Below are positions 53,590 through 61,405 of a DNA stretch of 64,000 nucleotides, piece by piece. The stretch is from the IMG/VR virus record IMGVR_UViG_3300028563_000020, positions 1-64,000 of that record; one strand, 5' to 3'. How positions within the stretch are numbered: the first letter of the stretch is position 1; every line of letters begins with the position of its first letter. A model generated the notes under the pieces. The model saw nothing but the letters and a program-made list of their open reading frames with translations. It made no database searches and was not told where the DNA came from. The stretch is from a virus. Both the position numbers and the translations under genes were made by a program.

Positions 53590-54000
53590 ATGATAGGAGT
53601 AAATAAAAGCACGTTTTTGTATTATGAATTAGTTGGACAGACTAATAAAATTGTTAATACATGGACTAAGATTGGATTACTAGATGGATTAAGTAAACGT
53701 AAAAGTATTAAATGCGCTATTTATCTCGAAGAATGTTTTATTCATTTAATATCAACTGGAAATAATAATGCAGAAAGAATAAATAATTTTAATGCGATGT
53801 TATTTCCAGTTATTCGTAGAGTTATAACTGGAATAAGATTAAATATAGATTTTAATATTTTTAGTATGACTCAAGAATTTTTTAGATATTATACAAATAA
53901 TATATCTAAATTTTATGAAGTACAAAACATGGACGTTGAAGCTGAACTATGCTCAGATTTTTCAAAATGTTACATCAAAAAATTAAATAAAAATAACTAA
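53590..54000 (+). CDS. Unknown helical protein
   Basis: A 136-residue protein, predicted largely helical, with FLYYELVGQTNKIVNTWTKI, CAIYLEECFIHLISTGNNN, MLFPVIRRVITGIRLNID and a Cys-containing end (AELCSDFSKCYIK). I do not recognise it. It follows the 125-residue gene by one base and precedes a coiled-coil gene, in what looks like one transcript from the promoter at 53188. Confidence 0.5.
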   Translation: MIGVNKSTFLYYELVGQTNKIVNTWTKIGLLDGLSKRKSIKCAIYLEECFIHLISTGNNNAERINNFNAMLFPVIRRVITGIRLNIDFNIFSMTQEFFRYYTNNISKFYEVQNMDVEAELCSDFSKCYIKKLNKNN

Positions 54001-54014
54001 ATTAATATACAATT

Positions 54015-54488
54015 ATGGCAACACCTGAGTTTTTAAAGAAAATGAAAGCAGCATTAGATAATGGAAATGTTGATAATGAATTATCTAATAAAATTAGTGA
54101 AATCTATGAAATTGATAAATTAGCCGATAAAAAATTAGCTGAAAATGATTTTAAGATCACTGATAAAATTAAAGAATTAGCTAAAGAAGGTTATTTTAAG
54201 GATAAAATAAGCTCTGAAGAGGTAGAAAAAGCAAATAGTAATGCTGATAAATTTCTCAAAGATATTAATAATAGTGATATTGAACTTAAAAAAGAACTAG
54301 ATGAAGAAATAACATCAAGTGTTTTTCAAGAATTAACGGATTTTGAAAATAATCTATCTGAATTATTATATAAAATGGATAATTATTTTAAAAATAATAA
54401 AGATAGGGTATTTGATGATAATGACAAGCTTCTTATTGAAGTGGCAAAAGAAAAGTTTTATAAATTATTTAATTTGTTTAATGAGTAA
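54015..54488 (+). CDS. Acidic helical protein, unknown
   Basis: A 157-residue highly charged, almost fully helical protein (TPEFLKKMKAALDNGNVDNE, DELKKELDEE-like stretches, FYKLFNLFNE at the end), with probable coiled coils at about residues 85-130. No motif is recognised. Such acidic helical proteins often are DNA mimics, anti-restriction or scaffold proteins; nothing here decides between these. Confidence 0.5.
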   Translation: MATPEFLKKMKAALDNGNVDNELSNKISEIYEIDKLADKKLAENDFKITDKIKELAKEGYFKDKISSEEVEKANSNADKFLKDINNSDIELKKELDEEITSSVFQELTDFENNLSELLYKMDNYFKNNKDRVFDDNDKLLIEVAKEKFYKLFNLFNE

Positions 54489-54502
54489 AATAGACACCAT
54501 AA

Positions 54503-54946
54503 AATATATTCTTTATTATAAATTTTAATCATGCAAAGCATAATCATATAATATATTCAAATGATTTATATAATAATTATTGTGTAAATGGTTTTGAAAA
54601 AAAAATTGTCTTATGTAAAAATATATACGACATATATAAAAGTCAAGAATCTGGCGATATTAAATATTTAATAAACGTAATTAACCCAATTGAAGCCAAA
54701 TCAATATATAACAAAATATTAAAGAATATCTCATATAATGATAATATATATAGTGTATCCATACCTATTTGTAAAATTAGTGGTATAAGTTATCCAATAA
54801 TACTTAGAGTATTTGATAATATTAAGACATTATTAAGTTTTATTGATAATAGTGGTATAATTTGTGTATATAATTTTTATGTTTTAGATGATTATAAGAT
54901 TTGTTTAAGATATTGTGAATTAGATAATAAGGATATTGAAAAGTAA
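54503..54946 (+). pseudogene. Open frame without a start codon, possible broken gene
   Basis: This 444-base stretch is open in one frame (148 codons, stop at 54944-54946) but has no ATG, GTG or TTG start. The translation looks like real protein: NDLYNNYCVNGFEKKIVLCK, NVINPIEAKSIYNKILKNIS, YSVSIPICKISGISYPIILR, ending KICLRYCELDNKDIEK. A run of nine A at 54597-54605 lies after an ATG in another frame (MVLKKK), so one base lost or gained there would explain the missing start. Alternatives are an ATA/ATT start or a frameshift that joins it to the ORF upstream. I do not recognise the product. Confidence 0.4.
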
Positions 54947-54960
54947 AATATACATAAATT

Positions 54961-55006
54961 AAATATTATGTCTTGATATTAATTTATTGAGACATAATAT
55001 TTTTGT
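54961..55006 (+). terminator. Rho-independent terminator
   Basis: AAATATTATGTCT (54961-54973) pairs with AGACATAATATTT (54990-55002), followed by TTTG. It closes the transcript that starts at 53188. Confidence 0.75.
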
Positions 55007-55022
55007 ATTAAATAATTTGTAT

Positions 55023-55030
55023 TATATTTG
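55023..55030 (+). promoter_or_regulatory. Host-like TAnnTTTG promoter (-7 box)
   Basis: TATATTTG with TTG at 55003-55005 (spacing 17 nt), 23 nt before the start at 55054. Confidence 0.5.
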
Positions 55031-55053
55031 TAACTTAAATTAAAAATAATAAT

Positions 55054-55353
55054 ATGGAATTAGTAGATGAAATATATGTTATATTTAATAAATATAAAAA
55101 TATTAAAAAATCTAATTTATTGAATTTTGAACTATGTCATAAAATAAATTTAATTAATAATAAGAATTTAATTATTGTTAGTTCGCCAATATTTAGATAT
55201 AAAGGTATAAATCTATGTGTTAATGAGGATTATTTATCAATGGAAAAAATAACCAGAGCATTAAAAGAAAATTATCTTGTGTTTTTATATGAAACGGACA
55301 AAAACTCTAATAGTTATAGAGGAAATATATATAATAAGAATAGGTGGAACTAA
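55054..55353 (+). CDS. Unknown small protein upstream of the CRISPR array
   Basis: A 99-residue protein with a helical start (ELVDEIYVIFNKYKNIKK), then strands (NLIIVSSPIFRYKGINLCV) and a helix (MEKITRALKENYLVFLYE). I do not recognise it. It has its own host-like promoter and a terminator just before it, and lies about 130 nt left of the first CRISPR repeat. It is not a recognisable cas gene; a small accessory or regulatory role for the locus is only a guess from position. Confidence 0.5.
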   Translation: MELVDEIYVIFNKYKNIKKSNLLNFELCHKINLINNKNLIIVSSPIFRYKGINLCVNEDYLSMEKITRALKENYLVFLYETDKNSNSYRGNIYNKNRWN

Positions 55354-55485
55354 TATATTAAGTATTTTATAAAATTAGAAATAAAAAAATAGTGAAAATT
55401 AATAATTTATATGATAAAAGAATCGATTTTTTATATTTAATTTTGAGTCTATATTATTGTAAATCACAATAATTATTTAGGGTAT
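55354..55485 (+). promoter_or_regulatory. Putative CRISPR leader
   Basis: This AT-rich 132-nt spacer precedes the first repeat. It has no ORF. At 55456-55470 ATTGTAAATCACAAT joins the two ends of the CRISPR repeat with the centre missing, so it is either a contracted repeat remnant or an operator-like palindrome. The degenerate repeats at the other end of the array support a leader on this side. No clear TAnnTTTG box is visible here. Confidence 0.45.
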
Positions 55486-56049
55486 ATTGTAATTATATAA
55501 AATTTAGTATGAAATCACAACAAACGAGTTTTTATTAACTCAGCAACTAATATTGTAATTATATAAAATTTAGTATGAAATCACAACATTTAAATCTGGA
55601 TTATTCGATGAGATTAAATTGTAATTATATAAAATTTAGTATGAAATCACAACTATATATCAAAGATATCAGGTTAGAATATCATTGTAATTATATAAAA
55701 TTTAGTATGAAATCACAACTCAGGTTCTGATGATTTTACATTTTATGTAAATTGTAATTATATAAAATTTAGTATGAAATCACAACAACATGGCTTATCA
55801 GTGGCGTGAAAACATTATTGTAATTATATGAAATTTAGCATGAAATCACAACAGTTTCGTTATTCCCCGCATTCGAATAAGCATTGTAATTATATAAAAT
55901 TTAGTATGAAATCACAACTCTGCTTTGGAAGGTGTTCCATTTCCTTTAATTGTAATTATATAAAATTTAATATGAAATCACAATTATTCGGGAGAACTGC
56001 CCATTATTTTTTAATTATAATTATGTAAAATCTATATTGAAATAAAAAT
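55486..56049 (+). CRISPR. CRISPR array, 9 repeats and 8 spacers
   Basis: The 36-nt repeat begins ATTGTAATTATATAAAATTT and ends AGTATGAAATCACAAC. Starts are 55486, 55552, 55618, 55684, 55751, 55817, 55883, 55949 and 56014. Spacers are 29-31 nt (mostly 30). Repeats 1-5 and 7 are identical; repeat 6 has two changes; repeat 8 has two, including its last base; repeat 9 is strongly degenerate. The repeat ends TTGT/ACAA are complementary. Spacers at 55787-55984 are more GC-rich than the phage DNA, pointing to foreign sources. Array and cas genes share a strand. I infer that crRNAs are processed by the Cas6 encoded at 60392. Confidence 0.97.
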
Positions 56050-56055
56050 TATTAT

Positions 56056-56063
56056 TATATTTG
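56056..56063 (+). promoter_or_regulatory. Host-like TAnnTTTG promoter for cas3
   Basis: TATATTTG with TTG at 56037-56039 (spacing 16 nt), 18 nt before the cas3 start. It overlaps none of the repeats but begins six bases after the last one. Confidence 0.5.
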
Positions 56064-56081
56064 TAAAATAAAAAATGTAAA

Positions 56082-58376
56082 ATGATGAATAAACTTGACG
56101 AAATTTTAGCTAAAAGCAATGGATTATCTTTGATAACTCACTCTAAAGCAGTTGCTAAAATATGTGAATTATTATGTAATAAAATATTGAAACATAATAG
56201 TTCTTATGAATTAACAAAAAAATATATTATATTATCTGGATTATTACATGATATTGGTAAATGTTGTAAATTTACACAAGACTATTTTAGGTATAATATA
56301 AATAAAAAAGATGTTAATATTTTTCATAATGAAATTAGTTGGGCATTTTTAAATAGTATATCAAATATTCAAAATGAAGAAATATCATATTTTTTAAATA
56401 GCGTATATTGGCATCATCCACATAATAATTCGAAAGCATCAAAAAATTATCAAGATATATTGTATAATGATAATATAAATTATGATGATGATATTAATTT
56501 AATGATATCATTATATAATGAGTTAACTGGTGATAATATCGATAAATCTAAAATAAATTTAAATAAATCTTATAATAAGACTCCTGATTTTTTTTCAAAT
56601 CACAAAGATTTAAACACTAATCCTAATTTTAAGAATATTCTTTACAGAAGTATTTTGATAAGTGCTGATAGAATAGTTTCTTCATTAGAAAATAATAGTG
56701 ATGTAGAAAAAATTTTAATAAATGATCAATATTGTTTAGATTTAATTAATTGCGATAAAATAATATATGAAATAAATAAACCTGATGAATATGATAATAA
56801 AAGATTTAATAAACAATTAGATTGTTCTATTAAGGCACGTGATTATAATACAACTATAATAAATGCAACTGCGGGATTTGGTAAAACATTAATTGGAACA
56901 TTATGGTCACTTCCTTCAAAAAATAAATTGTTATGGGTTTGTCCTAGAAATGTTGTTGTAGAAACAGTATATGAGTCGATTATTAAAGAATTAAATGTTT
57001 TAAATATTAGTGATATAAGTGTTGAATTATATATTACTGGAGAAAGAAAAAAGTGTAACAATATTAATATCCCTATTTTTAATTCAGATATAATTGTTAC
57101 TAATATTGACAACTTTTTAAAGCCATTTATAAGTAACGATGTTGCAAAAAGGTCATATTTCATACATGATTGTGATGTCGTTTTTGATGAATTTCATGAA
57201 TTTATTGGCAATGAAGCATTGTTCTCAATGTTTATACAAATAATGAATGTTAGAAATAATTTAACTAATTCCAAGACACTTCTTTTAAGTGCTACGCCTA
57301 GTAATATTAATTTTCTTTGGGATAATAATATTAATAAAACTTGTATATTACCAAATAAATATAAACATTATTCAGCGATACATGATAAAAATTATGAAAT
57401 AAATATTATTAATGAAGATAACATAGTAAAAAATGATGATACATTAATAATAACAAATTCAATATTTAAAGCACAAGAATTAAAAAAATTTTTAGACATT
57501 GATTTATTAGTTCATTCTAAATTTCAAGAAAAAGATAAAATAGAAAAGATAGAAAAACTGAATAACTTATATGGTAAATCAAATAGAGATCAAATTAATA
57601 GATCTCCCGTTGTTGCAGCTCCTATTATCCAAGCAAGCATGGATATATCATTCCCTTATTTAATTGAGTCATGTTGTTCGCCTGAAACAACATTACAAAG
57701 AATCGGAAGATGTAATAGATGGGGTAATTATAATAATTCTTGTATTAATATTATTAATTTATATAATAATAGGAGTGAACAAATGTCAATTAAAAACTTC
57801 TATGATATAAATTTAAGTAAATTATGGTTTAATTTTATTAGCAAAAAAATAAAAATATATAATAATGAAATTACTTTAGATGAATTATATATATTATATA
57901 ATGAATTTCATGTAAATTATGAGACTGAAATAATTTCTTTTATTAAGAATAAGTATAACAAGAGTTTAGAAAAATTAGAAAATGTATTCCCAAGTAGGAA
58001 TATTAAAACATTACAAGAAGAACAAAATTATAATAATATTCCTAAAAATGGTTTAAGAAATAGTAAAGATAGTTATTATTGTATATATAAGTTTAATTCT
58101 AATAATGAATTTACTGAACCATTTTTAGAAAATGTTATGGATTCTATAGATCGAGATCTAAAAGAAGATAGTAAAACATTAAGTAAAATAAAAAAAGTCA
58201 TACCTAGGTTAATTGAATGTGGCTATAAGTATTCCAAATATAAACAATATTTGAAAAATTTAACATTGAGTAAATTATATGAAAAATCATATAGTAATGA
58301 AACGCCATATATTGCTTTTAATAAGGAATATTCTAAAGAATATGGATTAGCAAAAAAAGAAATTTATGAAAATTAG
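56082..58376 (+). CDS. cas3: Cas3 helicase-nuclease
   Basis: A 764-residue Cas3 with the usual HD-then-helicase order. The HD domain shows His20 (LITHSK), His56-Asp57 (LLHDIGKC), WHHPHNN near residue 107 and SADRIVSS near 195. The SF2 helicase has motif I ATAGFGKT (about 262-269), the DEFH box (about 369-372), motif III LSATPS (about 403) and motif VI QRIGRCNRWG (about 539-548). It unwinds and degrades DNA marked by the crRNA complex. No Cas2 is fused, unlike type I-F Cas2/3. The start may be either of two adjacent ATGs (56082 or 56085). It directly follows the array. Confidence 0.93.
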   Translation: MMNKLDEILAKSNGLSLITHSKAVAKICELLCNKILKHNSSYELTKKYIILSGLLHDIGKCCKFTQDYFRYNINKKDVNIFHNEISWAFLNSISNIQNEEISYFLNSVYWHHPHNNSKASKNYQDILYNDNINYDDDINLMISLYNELTGDNIDKSKINLNKSYNKTPDFFSNHKDLNTNPNFKNILYRSILISADRIVSSLENNSDVEKILINDQYCLDLINCDKIIYEINKPDEYDNKRFNKQLDCSIKARDYNTTIINATAGFGKTLIGTLWSLPSKNKLLWVCPRNVVVETVYESIIKELNVLNISDISVELYITGERKKCNNINIPIFNSDIIVTNIDNFLKPFISNDVAKRSYFIHDCDVVFDEFHEFIGNEALFSMFIQIMNVRNNLTNSKTLLLSATPSNINFLWDNNINKTCILPNKYKHYSAIHDKNYEINIINEDNIVKNDDTLIITNSIFKAQELKKFLDIDLLVHSKFQEKDKIEKIEKLNNLYGKSNRDQINRSPVVAAPIIQASMDISFPYLIESCCSPETTLQRIGRCNRWGNYNNSCINIINLYNNRSEQMSIKNFYDINLSKLWFNFISKKIKIYNNEITLDELYILYNEFHVNYETEIISFIKNKYNKSLEKLENVFPSRNIKTLQEEQNYNNIPKNGLRNSKDSYYCIYKFNSNNEFTEPFLENVMDSIDRDLKEDSKTLSKIKKVIPRLIECGYKYSKYKQYLKNLTLSKLYEKSYSNETPYIAFNKEYSKEYGLAKKEIYEN

Positions 58377-58398
58377 TATTTTATTTAAAAATTTTTTA

Positions 58399-58406
58399 TA
58401 TATTTG
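58399..58406 (+). promoter_or_regulatory. Host-like TAnnTTTG promoter for the cas7-cas5-cas6 genes
   Basis: TATATTTG 29 nt before the cas7 start; no clear TTG at the -33 distance. It would allow the crRNA complex to be expressed apart from cas3. Confidence 0.4.
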
Positions 58407-58435
58407 TTGTATTAATAACTAAAAATAATTTTAAA

Positions 58436-59503
58436 ATGAAGAAAGTAAAAAATGTAATGTTTAGGATTACGATCAAAGGTAATGGAATTGTTAATTATGA
58501 TAGCGGAGAACAGAAAAATGTATGGAAAGAATTCAAAAATAAAAAAGAGTTTGATAAAAAGAATGATAATTATATCTTTGCTAAGAAAAACTATTATTCA
58601 TCTAGTGATGGTGAGCTTGAGTATAAGACAAAAATATCAAGTGATTGCCTTCGTCACAATATATTTATTGATGATATTCCATTTCAATCACCAAATATTG
58701 CTAGTGTTCCTGAATTATTATTACAATTTATAGCATCCCCCGCAGCTCTTACAAGAGGATATTTCTTTGGTGTAAGAGGAGATTCTTCAATAAAAAGATC
58801 AACTAAACTCGATATTATTGACGCAGAACAAACAAATAATGCAATTAGTGATTTAGAATTTTTTTCTAGAAGTGGAGAAAAAAATGACACTTCCATTTTC
58901 AATAAAGAAACAATAGGAAATGTTGAATATAAAACAAATGGTAGTATTGATTTGGAAGAATTACAATTTTGTTCTTGCGATGAAAAATTTGATAGATATA
59001 GTTTTAATCCAGATTTATTTCCGCAATATAAAAAAATATTACAAACAAAACTTAAATCTTTTAATAGCGAATTAGGGTTTTATAAAATAAAAGGTACTTG
59101 TATTGATATTTCAGAATATGGTTTTAAATTATCTAATGACGATATGTTAAGTTTAATTAAATATTTATTTATAAAAATATTAAAATTAAATATAAAACGT
59201 TCTAAAGCATTTGCTAAAACAGATTCTTTAGAATATAAATTAGTTTATGATCCATTTGAAGATAAATTGAATGATAATGAAGGGTGGATTACTATTAATA
59301 ATTTGGATGATATTAATAATATTAACTTTGAAATTGAGGATCATTATATTAAAACAGATACAGAAGATTCTTTGGCAATAAGAAAAACATTAGATGATAA
59401 GGCTAAAGAAAAAAAAGAGATTAAGGATAAGGAAAATAAAGAAAAAAGGGAGTATATAGAAAAAAAGAAATTAGAAAGAGAAGAAAAATCTAAAAATATA
59501 TAA
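58436..59503 (+). CDS. cas7: Cas7-family backbone protein of a compact type I effector
   Basis: A 355-residue protein. It opens MFRITIKGNGIVNYDSGEQ, and later has ASVPELLLQFIASPAALTRG, GDSSIKRSTKLDIIDAEQTN, DLEFFSRSGEKNDTS and SIDLEELQFCSCDE. The RAMP-like strand pattern, length and position between cas3 and cas6 make Cas7 the best call. Segments of the form KR(S/T)...DAxQTN are what I would expect of a Cas7 without a large subunit, such as type I-F2 (Cas7fv), but I cannot confirm the subtype. The last 50 residues are a highly charged helix (KEKKEIKDKENKEKREYIEK) that may be a linker or protein-binding tail. Cas7 coats the crRNA and positions target DNA. Confidence 0.68.
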   Translation: MKKVKNVMFRITIKGNGIVNYDSGEQKNVWKEFKNKKEFDKKNDNYIFAKKNYYSSSDGELEYKTKISSDCLRHNIFIDDIPFQSPNIASVPELLLQFIASPAALTRGYFFGVRGDSSIKRSTKLDIIDAEQTNNAISDLEFFSRSGEKNDTSIFNKETIGNVEYKTNGSIDLEELQFCSCDEKFDRYSFNPDLFPQYKKILQTKLKSFNSELGFYKIKGTCIDISEYGFKLSNDDMLSLIKYLFIKILKLNIKRSKAFAKTDSLEYKLVYDPFEDKLNDNEGWITINNLDDINNINFEIEDHYIKTDTEDSLAIRKTLDDKAKEKKEIKDKENKEKREYIEKKKLEREEKSKNI

Positions 59504-59505
59504 TT

Positions 59506-60408
59506 ATGATATATTATCTTTTTTTAGATTTTAAAAATGCTGGATGGTTTAACAGTAATGAAAATACTAAAGACTATGTTTATAATATAAATGGAAAAAG
59601 TAAAAGAATTAATACAAAAAAATATGTTGAACCAATAACTGTATTTCAAATAAGTAACATGCTTCATGTATTATTAGGAGAAAGGCCAAAGCCATCATTA
59701 CGAAAAACTGATGATAATTATATTAAAGAAATAGATATAATTAAAAATTTTGCACTTAATGGATGGATTAAAATAAATCCATATACATATTATGATAATA
59801 AATTTGAGAAGACAAGTATTTTATCTGAAAAATTGAAAACAAAAAAGTGTCAATGGGATAGTACGAATAAACAATGCTCAATTTATTGGAAAAAAATTGA
59901 ACAATATCTAGAAAATTCATTATATGATGAATATATTGGAATACTTAAACAAACATTAAATATCAAAAATGTATATCAATATACAGTTGTTGAATGTTTG
60001 GATTTAATTTCTAAAATCTCTAATTCATTGATAGATGATTTTAAAATTAAATTAAAGAAATATAATAAAACAGATATGATTAATTTTATCGAAAAGGGTT
60101 CAAAAACGAAACATAAGTTGAATGATAATCCAAGAACTAGATTAACATATATTGGTGGAATTACTGATATTACAAGATTGTCGGGAAAAATTATTATTCC
60201 TATTGATATGTGGGGTATTAATAAAATAAGAAATTCTAAAGGCTATGCTAGATTATTAGATGGTGGTCTTGTAACTATCGAAAATTTAATTGCTGAAGAT
60301 ATGTTCTATGATTCAATATTAAATGAATATACACCAATTAAAAATATTTCCACTGAATTAATTAATATTAAACTTAATAATGTAACTGAAGATGAGAATA
60401 AAAATTAA
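59506..60408 (+). CDS. Probable Cas5-like subunit of the type I effector
   Basis: A 300-residue protein with no family that I recognise outright. It starts IYYLFLDFKNAGWFNSNE, has VEPITVFQISNMLHVLLGER, and ends with RLTYIGGITDITRLSGKIII, PIDMWGINKIRNSKGYARLL. It lies two bases after cas7 and overlaps cas6 by 17 bases, the position of cas5 in several type I operons. At this size it could be Cas5 carrying extra elements that do the job of the missing Cas8, as in type I-F2. A small Cas8-like subunit is the alternative. Confidence 0.5.
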   Translation: MIYYLFLDFKNAGWFNSNENTKDYVYNINGKSKRINTKKYVEPITVFQISNMLHVLLGERPKPSLRKTDDNYIKEIDIIKNFALNGWIKINPYTYYDNKFEKTSILSEKLKTKKCQWDSTNKQCSIYWKKIEQYLENSLYDEYIGILKQTLNIKNVYQYTVVECLDLISKISNSLIDDFKIKLKKYNKTDMINFIEKGSKTKHKLNDNPRTRLTYIGGITDITRLSGKIIIPIDMWGINKIRNSKGYARLLDGGLVTIENLIAEDMFYDSILNEYTPIKNISTELINIKLNNVTEDENKN

Positions 60409-61111
60409 TTTTACAAAGAATATTACGCCTGTTAAGAATAATAATTTGCCTGATATTATGTATTATATTCATACTAAATGTTTAGGTAAAAATAATAAAT
60501 ATCATGGTTCTAAAAATAAAGATTATTCAATATCACAATTATATGGTGGTAAATTGGATATTGTTAATAATGTTCTTAATTTTAATAATGGTAGTTATAT
60601 TATTATTAGTTCACAAAATGAGGAATTCTTAAGAAATATTATTAAAAATATATACAATGAAAATTGTAATGAATTATTTAATGGTATGATGTTTGATAAA
60701 ATTGATTATGTTTTTGAAGATTTTTATAATGGATGGAATTATTTTTCTACATTATCACCTTTTATTATAAAGAAAAGAGGGGAAATTAAAGAAGGCGAAA
60801 GTAAATTTTATACATTAAATGATAATAATTTTAGCGAAATTGTTACAGAACATACAAAAAATAAATTATCTAAGATTAATAGCAATTTGAAATTAAATGA
60901 TTTTAAGATAACTATTAATAATCATCCTAAACATAAAGTCAAAAAAGTTGAATATAATAATATTAAAAATCAAGCTAATCAATGTCAAATAAATATTTTT
61001 TGTAACAAAAATGTTGCAGAATTAATATATAATTTAGGTATTGGTCAATCAACTGGATGTGGCTTTGGCACAATCTATAAAACAGAAAATCATTCTAAAT
61101 ATAGAATATAA
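60392..61111 (+). CDS. cas6: Cas6 crRNA-processing endoribonuclease
   Basis: A 239-residue protein with the Cas6 build. A ferredoxin-like first strand (RIKINFTKNITPV) is followed by helices, and the C-terminal Gly-rich loop LGIGQSTGCGFGTIYK (about residues 213-229) is diagnostic of Cas6 RAMP proteins. A candidate catalytic His is in MYYIHTKCLG near residue 27. It would cut pre-crRNA within the 36-nt repeats. The start ATG lies inside the end of the upstream gene (17-base overlap), indicating coupled translation. It is the last gene of the operon; no cas1, cas2 or cas4 follows. Confidence 0.85.
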   Translation: MRIKINFTKNITPVKNNNLPDIMYYIHTKCLGKNNKYHGSKNKDYSISQLYGGKLDIVNNVLNFNNGSYIIISSQNEEFLRNIIKNIYNENCNELFNGMMFDKIDYVFEDFYNGWNYFSTLSPFIIKKRGEIKEGESKFYTLNDNNFSEIVTEHTKNKLSKINSNLKLNDFKITINNHPKHKVKKVEYNNIKNQANQCQINIFCNKNVAELIYNLGIGQSTGCGFGTIYKTENHSKYRI

Positions 61112-61143
61112 TATATTCATTAAAATATTCTATTTTAGAAAGG

Positions 61144-61243
61144 GTCTATAATTATATAAAATTTATGTTAAATCTAAACGTTGTCGGTGGTGCTGCTAAT
61201 AGTATTTGTCTATAATTATATAAAATTTAGTATGAAATCATAT
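61144..61243 (+). CRISPR. Orphan degenerate mini-array (two repeat-like copies, one spacer)
   Basis: Two 36-nt repeat-like copies (61144-61179 and 61208-61243) flank a 28-nt spacer (61180-61207) that starts GTTGTCGGTGGTGCTGC. Both begin GTCTATAATTATATAAAATTT, in place of ATTGTAATTATATAAAATTT; the second keeps AGTATGAAATCA of the true repeat, the first is altered there. They share the array's orientation and lie 33 nt after cas6. This may be an array remnant or a crRNA-like regulatory RNA. Confidence 0.7.
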
Positions 61244-61355
61244 TTAAACTTATAGAATCTATATTATTTTTTAGATTTTATAGGTTTTTTTATTTTAAAT
61301 CTATAAATATTAAAAATATGTTTTCATTATTTATAGATTTTTCCATATTTTAAAC

Positions 61356-61367
61356 TATTTATATTTG
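61356..61367 (+). promoter_or_regulatory. Overlapping TATTTATA and TATATTTG boxes
   Basis: TATTTATA at 61356-61363 overlaps TATATTTG at 61360-61367, 38 nt before the MerR-like start at 61406. This is the one place where both promoter classes coincide. Confidence 0.45.
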
Positions 61368-61405
61368 TAATATAAAAATAATAAATATTAATTAAATTAA
61401 AAATT

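Noticed and set aside
55828-56028. 66-codon open frame across the CRISPR array
   Set aside because: It translates the repeat unit in phase (KFSMKSQ repeated) and is a by-product of the array's periodicity.
58482-58733. 83-codon open frame inside cas7
   Set aside because: It overlaps cas7 in another frame, is hydrophobic and low-complexity, and has no sign of a separate start.
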